Notes: generated by a model not told the origin, from the sequence alone. A stretch of 64,000 bases of DNA from an uncultured Pseudokineococcus sp. (GCF_947499845.1 NZ_CANMPM010000012.1:33936-97935), one strand, 5' to 3'. Shown: positions 8,936 through 20,955, counted from the stretch's first letter. Translations and numbers: made by a program.

Positions 8936-9337
8936 GTGGCCGACGACAGCACCGCCGGGACGCCCGAGGGGCTCCGCTACACCGCCGAGCACGAGTGGGT
9001 GACCGCTCCGGGACCCGACGGGGCGGTGCGCATCGGCATCACGGCCTTCGCGCAGGAGGCGCTGGGCGACGTCGTCTTCGTCCAGCTGCCCGACGAGGGG
9101 GCCGCCGTCGAGGCCGGCGACAGCATCGGCGAGGTCGAGTCGACGAAGAGCGTCAGCGAGGTCTACGCGCCCCTGTCCGGGGTCGTGCGCGCGGTCAACC
9201 CCGCCCTCGAGGTCACCCCGGAGTTCGTCAACAGCGACCCGTACGGCGAGGGCTGGATGTTCGAGCTCGAGGGGGTCGACCCGGCCGCCGTGGACGCCCT
9301 CCTCGACGCCGACGGCTACCGGGCGACCACCTCCTAG
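8936..9337 (+). CDS. gcvH: glycine cleavage system H protein
   Basis: Lipoyl carrier that shuttles the aminomethyl group between GcvP, GcvT and dihydrolipoamide dehydrogenase. 133 residues; the lipoyl-lysine is Lys71 in EVESTKSVSEVYAP. The C-terminal YGEGWMFELE block is also conserved. GTG start with a Shine-Dalgarno (aggag) just upstream. It is separated from gcvP by four regulatory genes and no gcvT is in the window, as in mycobacteria. Confidence 0.96.
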   Translation: MADDSTAGTPEGLRYTAEHEWVTAPGPDGAVRIGITAFAQEALGDVVFVQLPDEGAAVEAGDSIGEVESTKSVSEVYAPLSGVVRAVNPALEVTPEFVNSDPYGEGWMFELEGVDPAAVDALLDADGYRATTS

Positions 9338-9410
9338 GGCACCCGCACGACGAGGCCGGGCGGCGCCCGTGAGGAGGGCCGCCGTCGAGCACCCGACTGG
9401 GCGACCCCAG

Positions 9411-9416
9411 TAATCT
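9411..9416 (+). promoter_or_regulatory. candidate -10 (TAATCT) upstream of garA
   Basis: TAATCT is an unusually AT-rich hexamer in the 140-base gap between gcvH and garA, about 60 bases before the garA start. No good -35. Confidence 0.4.
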
Positions 9417-9477
9417 TCCCCCGACCGGAGCGGGTCGGGAGGCGCGACGGACGACCCGTCGAGGGAGGGCGGCACCG

Positions 9478-10011
9478 ATGAGCACGCAGGACGAGGGCGC
9501 GCGCGACGCGCGCGAGGAGGCCCCCCGCGGGGGCGGGCCGGCCGATACGACGTCGAGCCACGCGCTCCCCGACGTCGAGGCGGCCGCCCGCGACGCGGGG
9601 CGGGACGACGAGGCGCAGGCCGAGGACGGCGCCTCGCCGCTGTCCACCGACGAGCAGAGCGCCGTCGCGGCGCTGCCGCCGGGGTCGGCGCTGCTCGTGG
9701 TGCAGCGCGGGCCCAACCAGGGCGCCCGCTTCCTCCTCGACGCCGTCCGCACGACCGCCGGGCGCAACCCGCAGAGCGACATCTTCCTCGACGACGTCAC
9801 GGTCTCCCGCCGTCACGCCGAGCTGCTCCGGGACGGCACGGGCGCCGGCGCCCGCTTCCGGGTGCGCGACGCCGGCAGCCTCAACGGCACCTACGTCAAC
9901 CGCGTGCGGGTCGACGAGGTCGAGCTCTCCGCGGGCGACGAGGTCCAGGTGGGCAAGTACCGGCTCGTCTTCCACCCCTCCGCGACGGGCTCCGAGGGGG
10001 AGGGCGCGTGA
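9478..10011 (+). CDS. garA: FHA-domain glycolytic/TCA regulator GarA (OdhI)
   Basis: Forkhead-associated protein that, when unphosphorylated, binds and inhibits 2-oxoglutarate-using enzymes in mycobacteria and corynebacteria, and is released by Ser/Thr kinases PknB/PknG. The FHA fold spans residues ~75-165 with AGRNPQSDIFLDDVTVSRRH and GSLNGTYVNRVRVD. The N-terminal phospho-switch is recognisable as DTTSS (Thr24/Thr25), the counterpart of ETTS. Longer than GarA (177 against ~160) because of an acidic linker. ATG with ggaggg upstream. Overlaps the next gene by 4 bases. Confidence 0.9.
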   Translation: MSTQDEGARDAREEAPRGGGPADTTSSHALPDVEAAARDAGRDDEAQAEDGASPLSTDEQSAVAALPPGSALLVVQRGPNQGARFLLDAVRTTAGRNPQSDIFLDDVTVSRRHAELLRDGTGAGARFRVRDAGSLNGTYVNRVRVDEVELSAGDEVQVGKYRLVFHPSATGSEGEGA

Positions 10012-10769
10012 GCGCACCGGCCCCCCGGGCGGGCGGGCCCACCCCCGGGGCGCGACCGGACCCCGCGGTGCGGGCGGGCCGCCTCATGAGCATCGGCGAG
10101 GTCCTCGGCGAGCTCGTCGGCGACTTCCCGGAGATCTCGCACTCCAAGATCCGCTTCCTCGAGGAGCGGGGCCTCGTCGAGCCGCAGCGCACCGCGGCGG
10201 GGTACCGCAAGTTCCGGGCCGCCGACGTCGAGCGGCTCCGGCTCGTCCTCGAGCTCCAGCGCGACCGGTACATGCCCCTCAAGGCCATCGCCGAGCACCT
10301 CGACGCGCTCGACCGCGGCCTGCAGCCCCCCTCGCCCGCCGGGCCGCCCCCGCTCGCGCCGCGCGCGGTCGCCGACCCCGAGCCGGCCCGGCTCGAGGCG
10401 TCGCCGCGCCTGCGCCTGCGGCGCTCGGAGCTGCGGGAGGCCGCGGGCGTCGACGAGCAGCTGCTGGCCGACCTCGAGGGGTACGGCCTGGTGGCGGCCG
10501 AGGACGGGCACTTCGGCGCCGACGACCTCGAGGTCGCGACGGCGGCGGGCGAGCTCGCCGCCTTCGGCATCGAGGCGCGCCACCTGCGCGCCTTCCGCAC
10601 CGCCGCCGAGCGCGAGCTCGGCCTCGTGGAGCAGGTCGTGGTGCCGCTGCGCCGCCACCCCGGCCCCGGGGCGTCGGCGCGCGCGGCGGACGCCGCCTCC
10701 GAGCTCGCCGCGCTGTGCCTGCGGCTGCACACGGCCCTCGTGCGCGGGGGCCTCGGCCGCCTCACCTGA
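10008..10769 (+). CDS. MerR-family regulator, Rv1828-like
   Basis: 253 residues. The N-terminal winged-helix (MSIGEVLGELVGDFPEISHSKIRFLEERGL) is the unusual actinobacterial MerR form; the wing ends YRKFRAADVERL. The C-terminal half (DEQLLADLEGYGLV...) is a second helical domain specific to the Rv1828/FtsR type, several of which control ftsZ in corynebacteria. No metal-binding cysteines. GTG start overlaps the garA stop. DNA targets are not evident here. Confidence 0.85.
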   Translation: MSAPAPRAGGPTPGARPDPAVRAGRLMSIGEVLGELVGDFPEISHSKIRFLEERGLVEPQRTAAGYRKFRAADVERLRLVLELQRDRYMPLKAIAEHLDALDRGLQPPSPAGPPPLAPRAVADPEPARLEASPRLRLRRSELREAAGVDEQLLADLEGYGLVAAEDGHFGADDLEVATAAGELAAFGIEARHLRAFRTAAERELGLVEQVVVPLRRHPGPGASARAADAASELAALCLRLHTALVRGGLGRLT

Positions 10770-10887
10770 GGACGCCGGGCGCCCGCGCCCAGGTCGTGCC
10801 CGCCCAGCCGGTGCGCCCGGATGGTGCCGCCCGCCGCGGGTGGCCCGGTCGCGCCGGTCCCACCCCGCCGCGGGCCCGGCGGCGGGC

Positions 10888-10893
10888 TACCGT
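10888..10893 (+). promoter_or_regulatory. leaderless promoter -10 (TACCGT) of the DUF151 gene
   Basis: TACCGT is followed by 7 bases and then GTG 10901. There is no Shine-Dalgarno. The spacing places the transcription start on the start codon. Confidence 0.55.
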
Positions 10894-10900
10894 GGCTCTC

Positions 10901-11422
10901 GTGCGCGAGCTCGAGGTCGTCGGAGTCCGGGTCGAGATGCCGTCCAACCAGCCGATCGTCCTGCTGCGGGAGACGGGCGGGGAGCGGTACCTGCCCATCT
11001 GGATCGGGGCTCCCGAGGCGAGCGCCATCGCCTTCGCCCAGCAGGGCGTCGTGCCGCCCCGGCCCCTCACGCACGACCTGCTCAAGGACGTCATCGGCGC
11101 CCTGGGCCGCGAGCTCGAGCAGGTCCGCATCGTCGCCGTGCGCGACAACGTCTTCTTCGCCGAGCTCGTGCTCTCCGGCGGCGTCGTCGTCAGCGCCCGC
11201 TCGTCCGACGCCATCGCGCTGGCGCTGCGCGCCGGGTGCTCCATCCTCGGCGCCGACGAGGTGCTCGAGACGAGCGCCGTCGGGGTCCCCGAGGAGGAGG
11301 GGGAGGCGGAGGACGAGGTCGAGCGCTTCCGCGAGTTCCTCGACCAGGTGAGCGCCGAGGACTTCGAGCAGCCCGAGGAGGGGCCGGGCGACACGCCGGG
11401 CCCGACGGGCCCCGGTCGTTGA
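10901..11422 (+). CDS. bifunctional nuclease family protein (DUF151), Rv1829-like
   Basis: 173 residues. Family members bind DNA/RNA and show nuclease activity in plants; the bacterial role is unclear. The conserved core PIWIGAPEASAIAFAQQGV, RPLTHDLLKDVI and SARSSDAIALALR is intact, followed by the acidic C-terminal segment EDEVERFREFLDQVSAEDF. GTG 10901 is chosen over GTG 10892 because it aligns with the family N-terminus (ELEVVGVRVE) and lies 7 bases after a -10 element. Part of the Rv1828-Rv1830-like trio. Confidence 0.88.
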   Translation: MRELEVVGVRVEMPSNQPIVLLRETGGERYLPIWIGAPEASAIAFAQQGVVPPRPLTHDLLKDVIGALGRELEQVRIVAVRDNVFFAELVLSGGVVVSARSSDAIALALRAGCSILGADEVLETSAVGVPEEEGEAEDEVERFREFLDQVSAEDFEQPEEGPGDTPGPTGPGR

Positions 11423-11543
11423 CCCGGCCCGAGGGCCTGCGTACGTTCCCCACCGAGAGGACGTCCGCGGCGGGCCACGCGCCCCGGTGCTCGAGCCCCG
11501 AGCATCCGGCCCCGCGCCGCAGGACCCCGCGATGGAGGCCGGT

Positions 11544-12143
<600 letters not shown>

Positions 12144-12152
12144 GCCCCGGGG

Positions 12153-12158
12153 TAGCCT
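12153..12158 (+). promoter_or_regulatory. -10 (TAGCCT) of the gcvP riboswitch transcript
   Basis: TAGCCT lies about 14 bases before the first riboswitch stem, so transcription would begin near 12165, just outside the aptamer. Confidence 0.5.
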
Positions 12159-12171
12159 GGACGGGCTGATC

Positions 12172-12318
12172 GACCCCGCGCGGGAGAGTCCCCGCACGCG
12201 GCCCCGCGCGCCCGCTGCGCCGGCGCCGGGCACGGGGCGCCGAAGGGGCAACCTCCCCGGAACCTCTCAGGCGCCAGGACCGCGCGGGCAGGCATCTCTG
12301 GAGCCGAGGGCGACAGAG
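12172..12318 (+). ncRNA. glycine riboswitch, singlet with 3' ghost aptamer
   Basis: The conserved glycine-aptamer words occur in order: GCGGGAGAGTCC, GCCGAAGGGGCAACC, ACCTCTCAGGC and CAGGACCG. Only one complete aptamer is present. Downstream CTCTGGAG (12296-12303) can pair with CAGAG (12314-12318) to make the short stem of the ghost aptamer known from singlet glycine riboswitches. A GC hairpin (ccccgcc/ggcgggg, from 12323) follows and may be the expression platform before the gcvP start. Glycine is expected to control gcvP. Confidence 0.9.
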
Positions 12319-12380
12319 GGGGACCCCGCCTCGGCGGGGACGTCGCCCGCGCTCCCGCGCCGACCCCTCGGAGCCCGTCC

Positions 12381-15323
<2,943 letters not shown>

Positions 15324-15340
15324 GGCACCGGACGCCGAGA

Positions 15341-15384
15341 CGGCAGCGCCCCCGTCCCCCTCGCGAGGGGCGGGGGCGCTGCCG
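15341..15384 (+). terminator. terminator between gcvP and the anti-sigma gene
   Basis: A 14-bp perfect stem (15341-15354 with 15371-15384) starts 18 bases after the gcvP stop. The facing gene ends at 15427, so it can serve both directions. Confidence 0.75.
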
Positions 15385-15426
15385 TGCTCGGCGCACGACC
15401 GCGGCCGCCGGGCCGACCGGAGCGGC

Positions 15427-16134
15427 TCAGGTCGGGACCGTGGCCAGGATGTCGCTCGTCGGCTGCTCGGACCCGCCGGCGGGCTCCTCGGTGATGGCGA
15501 GCACCGCGCCGTCCCGCCAGTCGTCCAGCTGCCCGACGAACCCGCCGTCCTCCGGCTCGAGGAAGCCCTCGGGCACCGGGACGCCGTCGTCGCCGAGCGA
15601 CCACAGCTGGTAGACGCGGCCGGCGGGGGGCGCCGCGACGCCCTGGCCGAGGACGACGTAGTCGCCGTCGACCTCGAGCAGGGCCGCCGTGCCGTCGGCG
15701 AAGCCGCCGGCGGCCACGAGGGACGGCGCGCCGTCGTCCTGGCCGAGCACGACGGCGCCGAGCCCCACGCAGCCGGCGAGGAGCACCCCGCACGCGGCGG
15801 CGAGCAGGCGGACGGCGCCGCGGCCGCCGCGCCCGGCGCGGTGGTCGGCGGGGGCCTCCCGACGGGTCGGGGACGCGGGGGCGACCTGCCGGGTGCGGGC
15901 CACCTCGGCGAGCACCGCGGCGCGCAGGCGCGGGGGAGGGGACGCCGCGACGGCGACGGCCATCCGCGAGGCGGCCTCGGCGTAGCCGGCGGCCTCGCCC
16001 GCCGCCTCGGGATCCTCGCGCAGCAGCCGCTCGACGCGGGCGCGCTCGACGTCGTCCACGGCGTCGAGCGCGTGGGCGGCGAGGAGGTCGCGCACGTCCT
16101 CGCGGTCGCCGGTGCGGTGGTCCGTCGCGGCCAT
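15427..16134 (-). CDS. rskA: anti-sigma-K factor, RskA family
   Basis: Membrane anti-sigma factor expected to hold the neighbouring sigma factor inactive. 235 residues: an N-terminal anti-sigma helical domain (DVRDLLAAHALDAVDDVERARVE), a transmembrane helix (AVRLLAAACGVLLAGCVGLG, residues ~109-128) and an external RskA domain (PPAGRVYQLWSL, AVLAITEEPAGGS). ATG 16134 shares TGATG with the sigma stop; GTG 16137 is an alternative. In M. tuberculosis RskA is cleaved by Rip1 to release SigK. Confidence 0.9.
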   Translation of the reverse strand: MAATDHRTGDREDVRDLLAAHALDAVDDVERARVERLLREDPEAAGEAAGYAEAASRMAVAVAASPPPRLRAAVLAEVARTRQVAPASPTRREAPADHRAGRGGRGAVRLLAAACGVLLAGCVGLGAVVLGQDDGAPSLVAAGGFADGTAALLEVDGDYVVLGQGVAAPPAGRVYQLWSLGDDGVPVPEGFLEPEDGGFVGQLDDWRDGAVLAITEEPAGGSEQPTSDILATVPT

Positions 16135-16754
16135 CACGCCACCACCCCCATCTCGTCGCGCAGGCGGATGAGCCCGTCGCGCAGGCGCGTCTTCACGGTG
16201 CCGAGCGGGATCCCGAGGATCTCCGCGACCTGGCGGTGCGTGTAGCCGCCGTAGTAGGCGAGCTCCACCGACTCCCGCTGGAGGGCGGTGAGCACGTCGA
16301 GCGAGCGCCGCACCTGCTCGGCCTCGAGCCGGTGCTCGACCTCCTCGGTGACGACGTCGAAGGCGCGGTCGGCGTCGCGTGCGGCCACCTTGTCCTCGCG
16401 GTCGGTGCTCGCCTGCGCCGAGCGCACGCGGTCCACGGCGCGGCGGTGCGCGATGGTCAGCACCCACCCGCGGGCGCTGCCGCGTGCGGCGTCGTACCTC
16501 GGGGCCTGCTTCCAGACCTCCACCATGACCTCCTGCGTGACCTCCTCGGACTGCGCCGGGTCCCTCAGGACCCGGAGCACGACGCCGTGGACGGGACCGG
16601 CGACGGCGTCGTACAGGCCCTCGAAGGCCCGCTCGTCGCCCCGCGCCACCCGGCGCAGGAGGTCCCCGACCGGGTCCTCCGGCCGCTCGTCCGCGGCCTC
16701 GGCGCCCGGTCGGGCACGGCGGCGCTCGGGACGGAGGAAGGACACCTCGCCCAC
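16134..16754 (-). CDS. sigK: ECF RNA polymerase sigma factor, SigK-like
   Basis: About 206 residues with the two ECF domains: region 2 (EEVTQEVMVEVWKQAPRYDAA and GWVLTIAHRRAVDRVR) and region 4 (LTALQRESVELAYYGG, REVAEILGIPLGTVKTRLRDG-like, here HRQVAEILGIP). This combination with an adjacent RskA protein places it in the SigK/ECF19 group. GTG 16754 is preferred because ggggtgg lies upstream; GTG 16745 is also in frame. Co-transcribed and translationally coupled with the anti-sigma gene. Confidence 0.9.
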   Translation of the reverse strand: MGEVSFLRPERRRARPGAEAADERPEDPVGDLLRRVARGDERAFEGLYDAVAGPVHGVVLRVLRDPAQSEEVTQEVMVEVWKQAPRYDAARGSARGWVLTIAHRRAVDRVRSAQASTDREDKVAARDADRAFDVVTEEVEHRLEAEQVRRSLDVLTALQRESVELAYYGGYTHRQVAEILGIPLGTVKTRLRDGLIRLRDEMGVVA

Positions 16755-17104
16755 TCTGCCACCCCTGTCGCCGCCAGGACCGGCGGACGCCGCCGGCGCC
16801 CGTCCGGTCTCTCCTCCCGACCTCGTGCTCGTCCGGTGTTCGCCCCCTCGGCGGCGCGGGATTGGCCGTCCGACCACCGCCACCCGACCGGGTGACGCCC
16901 GCAGGGGCGCAGGACACGGCCCACCGGGCCCCAGCAGGCCGCCCTCCTGCGCCGGGTACGGGCACGCCGGCCCGGCGGACCCGGCGTGGGAGGGGCGGGG
17001 CTGTCGGTGCCCGTGGCTAGCGTCGGCGGCGCCGGGCGAGGTGCACGGCACCCGGGGTCGTCACGGCGGTCGTGACGGCGCGGGGCGCGGAGGGAGGGTG
17101 CGGC
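16755..17104. other. 350-base divergent intergenic region, sigma gene / sbcD-like gene
   Basis: No gene is visible. Leftward, CCAATC (16865-16860, minus strand), a 17-base spacer and CGAACA (16842-16837) resemble the SigK promoter pattern (CCATCC...CCGAAT) and could be the autoregulated sigma promoter. Rightward, TAGCGT at 17018-17023 is a -10 candidate for the exonuclease operon. Confidence 0.4.
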
Positions 17105-18301
17105 GTGCGGTTCCTGCACACGGCGGACTGGCAGCTGGGGATGACGCGGCACTACCTCTCCCCGGAGGCGCAGGCGCGCTCCACCGAGGCCCGCTTCGAG
17201 GCGGTGCGCTCGCTCGGGCGGGTGGCGCACGAGCACGGCTGCGCCTTCGTCGTCGTGGCGGGCGACGTCTTCGAGACCAACCACGTGGGTCGCGACGTCG
17301 TGGCGCGCGCGTGCGAGGCCCTGGCCGAGGTGCCGGTGCCCATCCTGCTGCTGCCGGGCAACCACGACCCCCTCGACGCCGGGAGCGTGCTGCGCTCCGA
17401 GCTCTTCGCCCGCCTCGCGCCGTCGCACGTGCACGTCCTCGACGGCGAGCCCGTCGACGTCGCCGGCGTGCGGGTGCTGTCGGCGCCGTGGCGCAGCAAG
17501 CGGCCCGTCGAGGACCTGGCGGCGCGCGCCTGCGCCGGCCTCGACCGCGAGGAGGGGGTGCGGCGGGTCCTCGTCGCGCACGGAGCCGTGGAGGACTTCG
17601 GCGCCGCGACCGCGGCCGCGACGATCGACCTCGTCGCGCTCGAGCGGCTCGTGGCCGACGGCGTCCTCGAGGCCGTGTGCCTGGGGGACCGCCACTCGAC
17701 GACCGACGTCGGGAGCACCGGCCGCGTCTGGTACGCCGGGGCGCCGGAGCCCACCGACCACGACGAGGTCGACCCGGGCAACGTGCTCGTCGTCGACCTC
17801 GGCGACGAGCAGCCGCCGCCCGGGGCGCCCGGCGCCGTCGTCACCCGCGTCCCGGTGGGGCGCTGGCGCTTCCGCCGCCACCGCCTCGACCTCAGCACCG
17901 ACGAGGACGTCGACGCCCTCGAGGAGCTGCTGGCGGGACTGCCCGACAAGTCGCGCACCGCGCTGAAGCTCAGCGTCGTCGGCTCGCTGTCCGTGGCGCA
18001 GAAGGCCCGGGTGGACGCGCTGCTCGAGCACGCGGCCGACCTCCTCGGCGCCCTGCAGGTGTGGGAGCGGCGCAGCGACCTCGTCGTGCGCGCCGACGCC
18101 GAGGACCTCGACGCGCTGGGGCTGTCCGGCTTCGCCCGCGAGGCCGCCGAGCAGCTGGCCGTCCGGGCGGGGGCGGCCGTGGCCGCCGACCTCGCGGCGG
18201 GCGGGGCCGGCGGCGAGCGGGGGCGGGCCCCCAGCACGCCCGACGCCGTCGCCGCCCAGGACGCCCTCTCGCTCCTGCACCGGCTGGCGGCCGCCGGATG
18301 A
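17105..18301 (+). CDS. SbcD/YhaO-like metallophosphoesterase, DNA repair nuclease subunit
   Basis: Predicted Mn-dependent nuclease subunit partnering the SMC-like ATPase downstream. 398 residues from GTG 17105, which has ggaggg upstream. Metallophosphoesterase motifs are in order: TADWQLG, AGDVFE, PGNHDP and VAHGAVEDF. The usual GHxH-type last motif reads LGDRHST here. The C-terminal third is variable, as in YhaO. Its TGA overlaps the ATG of the ATPase gene. Confidence 0.88.
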   Translation: MRFLHTADWQLGMTRHYLSPEAQARSTEARFEAVRSLGRVAHEHGCAFVVVAGDVFETNHVGRDVVARACEALAEVPVPILLLPGNHDPLDAGSVLRSELFARLAPSHVHVLDGEPVDVAGVRVLSAPWRSKRPVEDLAARACAGLDREEGVRRVLVAHGAVEDFGAATAAATIDLVALERLVADGVLEAVCLGDRHSTTDVGSTGRVWYAGAPEPTDHDEVDPGNVLVVDLGDEQPPPGAPGAVVTRVPVGRWRFRRHRLDLSTDEDVDALEELLAGLPDKSRTALKLSVVGSLSVAQKARVDALLEHAADLLGALQVWERRSDLVVRADAEDLDALGLSGFAREAAEQLAVRAGAAVAADLAAGGAGGERGRAPSTPDAVAAQDALSLLHRLAAAG

Positions 18302-20955
18302 GGCTGCTGCGCCTGCGCCTGCAGTCCTTCCGCGGCGTCGTCGACCACGAGGTGGCCCTGGCGCCGAGCGGCGTCACGGTCGTCGTCGGCGACAACGAGG
18401 TGGGCAAGACGAGCGTCGTCGACGCCCTCGACCTCCTGCTCGACGAGTACGACGACTCCCGCAAGCGCGCGGTGCGCCAGACCCAGCCCGTCGGGCAGGA
18501 CGTGCCCACCGTCGTGGAGGCCGAGGTCCGGGCCGGCCGCTACCGGTTCACGTACCGCAAGCAGTGGCACCGCCAGCCCTCGACCCGCCTCGTCGTCCAC
18601 GAGCCGGCGCCCGAGCAGGTGGCCGGGCGCGAGGCCCACGCCCGGGTCCTCGAGATCCTCGGCCAGGAGGTCGACCTGCCGCTGTGGCGGGCCCTGCGGC
18701 TGCAGCAGGGCGTGGGGCTGGAGCAGGCCGAGCTCGACGCCCGCTCCTCGCTGGCGCAGGCGCTCGACGTCGGCGTCGCCGAGCAGGTCGGCGGAGAGCG
18801 CGAGGAGACGCTCGTCGCTCGCGTCGAGGCCGAGCACCTGCGCTACTTCACGCCCACGGGCGTGCCGCGCCAGGAGGCGCGCCAGCTGCAGGCGGAGGTG
18901 GCGGACGCCGCCGCGCGGGCCTCCGGGCTCGAGGCCGCCGTCGCGGAGGTCGACCGGGTCGTGGAGCGGCTCGACCGGGCCCGCGACGACGCCGCGGCCG
19001 AGCGCGCCGCCCGGGCCCGCGACGCGCAGGCGCTGCGGGCGGCCGAGCAGCACCTCGGCGCGCTCGAGCAGGTGCGCCGCGCCGCCGAGGTGGCGCGCGG
19101 CGAGGCCGCCGGCGCACGGGCGCGGGCGGCGACGGCGGAGCAGCACGAGGCCGCCCGGGAGGCCCTCGTGGTGCGGGCGCGCGAGCTCGAGGACGCGGCG
19201 GGAGACCGCCGTGACGCCGCGGCGGAGGCCGAGGAGGCCCTGGGGACGGCCCTGCAGCGCCTCGAGGTCGCCGGCGAGGAGGCGGCGGGCGCGGCGGACG
19301 CCCTCGCCCGCCGCCGCGGCGAGCGCGACGCGGCGGCCGCCGCCCGGGCCCGACGGGTCGAGGAGCGCGAGGTCGCCCGGCTGCGCGCGGTCCTCGTCGC
19401 GCACGGGCGGGCGGAGGAGGCCGTCGGCGCCGCGGCCGCCCGGCTCGCCGGCCACCGGGTCGACGACGCGGCGCTGGCCGCGGTCGAGGACGCCCACCGC
19501 GCGGACGTCGAGGCGGCCGCGCGCGCGGGCGCCGCCGCCCCGACCGTCCTGCTCACGGGGCCCGGCCGCCGCGTCGTCACGGCGGACGGCGAGCAGCACC
19601 TCGGCGAGGAGGGCCTCGAGGTGCGCCTGGCGGGCGGCACCTGGGTCGAGGTCGACGGGGTGCGCGTGAGTGCCCGTCCCACGGGGGAGCAGGAGCGCGC
19701 CGAGGCGGCGGCGCAGCGGACGGGGCGCGCCCTGGCCGAGCGGTGCGCCGCGCTCGGCGTCGCCGACGTCGCCGCCGCGGTGGCGGCGGCCCACGCCCGC
19801 CGGTCCGCCGCGACGGCCCTGGAGGCGGCGCAGGAGGACGCCCGGCGCGTCGCGGCGGGCGAGGACCTCGCCGAGGCCCGGCGCCGCGTCGAGCGCTGGG
19901 ACGCCGGGGCCGGCGACCGCGGGGCGCGGGCCGACGGCGACACGGAGGACCAGGAGGTCGACCCGGCGCCACGCGAGCCCGAGCAGGACGGCTCGGCCGC
20001 CGAGGAGCGCCTGGCGGCGGCCGAGGTCGCCCTGCGGGCGGCCGTCGAGGGCGACGCGCGCGCCGCGGCCCGCCGGGAGCAGGCGGTCGCCGGGGTGGAG
20101 GCCGCCCGCCGGCGCGCGGCGGAGGCCGTCGCCGCCGTCAAGGGCGCGGACGCCCGCGCGGCCGTGCTGGCCGCCGACCTGGCGGCGGCGCGGGGGGAGG
20201 CCGACGACGCCTCGCTCGCGGCGGCCCGGGCGGCCGCCGCCGACGCGCTGGTCGCCGCGGACGCGGCGCTCGCGGCCGCCGAGGCGGCCGTGGCCAGCGC
20301 GGGGGTCGAGGACGCCCAGGCGGAGGTGGCCCTGCGGGCGCAGCGGCTGCAGGACGCCGACGGACGCCTGCGCCGGCTCGAGGACGAGGTGGGCGCGCTC
20401 GCCGCGGTGCTCGAGGACCGCGGCGGCGCCGGTCTCGTCGAGCAGCTGGCCGAGGCGCGCGCGGAGCACGACCGGCTGCAGCGCGAGCAGGTCGCCCGCG
20501 ACCGGCGCGCGACGGCGGCGCGGACCCTCCACCTCGCGCTGCAGGAGGCGCGCTCGCGGGCCCACGAGGCCTACGTGCAGCCGCTGCGGGCGCAGCTCGA
20601 GCGCCTGGCCGCGCCCGTCTTCGGGGCCGACGTGCAGGTCGAGGTCGGGGCGGACCTGCGGGTCGCCTCCCGGACGCTCGGCGGCACGACCGTCCCCTTC
20701 GACCAGCTCTCCGGTGGGGCGCGCGAGCAGCTCGCCGTCCTCGGGCGGCTGGCCTGCGCCGTCCTCGTCAGCGGGGGCGCGGGCGTGCCCGTGCTGCTCG
20801 ACGACGCCCTCGGCTACTCCGACCCGGAGCGCCTGGACGGCATGGCCCGCGCGCTGGCCGCCGCGGGGGAGTCATGCCAGGTCGTCGTCCTCACCTGCGT
20901 GCCCGAGCGCTACCGCCTCGTCGCGGGCGCCCGCACGGAGCGCCTGCGCGGCTGA
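18298..20955 (+). CDS. SbcC/YhaN-like AAA ATPase with coiled coils, no zinc hook
   Basis: 885-residue SMC/Rad50-type ATPase. Walker A is GDNEVGKTS (residues 31-39), the ABC signature is QLSGGAREQLAVLGR and Walker B is VPVLLDDALGYSD. Two long Ala/Arg/Glu coiled coils (residues ~185-405 and ~475-740) flank a small non-helical segment (about residues 412-462) with VLLTGPGRRVVTADG and WVEVDGVRVSA. There is no CxxC, so no Rad50 zinc hook. It forms an operon with the nuclease gene by ATGA overlap. Best described as a YhaN-like partner; substrate DNA structure unknown. Confidence 0.85.
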   Translation: MRLLRLRLQSFRGVVDHEVALAPSGVTVVVGDNEVGKTSVVDALDLLLDEYDDSRKRAVRQTQPVGQDVPTVVEAEVRAGRYRFTYRKQWHRQPSTRLVVHEPAPEQVAGREAHARVLEILGQEVDLPLWRALRLQQGVGLEQAELDARSSLAQALDVGVAEQVGGEREETLVARVEAEHLRYFTPTGVPRQEARQLQAEVADAAARASGLEAAVAEVDRVVERLDRARDDAAAERAARARDAQALRAAEQHLGALEQVRRAAEVARGEAAGARARAATAEQHEAAREALVVRARELEDAAGDRRDAAAEAEEALGTALQRLEVAGEEAAGAADALARRRGERDAAAAARARRVEEREVARLRAVLVAHGRAEEAVGAAAARLAGHRVDDAALAAVEDAHRADVEAAARAGAAAPTVLLTGPGRRVVTADGEQHLGEEGLEVRLAGGTWVEVDGVRVSARPTGEQERAEAAAQRTGRALAERCAALGVADVAAAVAAAHARRSAATALEAAQEDARRVAAGEDLAEARRRVERWDAGAGDRGARADGDTEDQEVDPAPREPEQDGSAAEERLAAAEVALRAAVEGDARAAARREQAVAGVEAARRRAAEAVAAVKGADARAAVLAADLAAARGEADDASLAAARAAAADALVAADAALAAAEAAVASAGVEDAQAEVALRAQRLQDADGRLRRLEDEVGALAAVLEDRGGAGLVEQLAEARAEHDRLQREQVARDRRATAARTLHLALQEARSRAHEAYVQPLRAQLERLAAPVFGADVQVEVGADLRVASRTLGGTTVPFDQLSGGAREQLAVLGRLACAVLVSGGAGVPVLLDDALGYSDPERLDGMARALAAAGESCQVVVLTCVPERYRLVAGARTERLRG

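Noticed and set aside
16288..18297. Extension of the SbcC-like frame upstream of 18298
   Set aside because: Arg/Pro/Ala-rich shadow overlapping the sigma and nuclease genes; ATG 18298 with the overlap is the real start.
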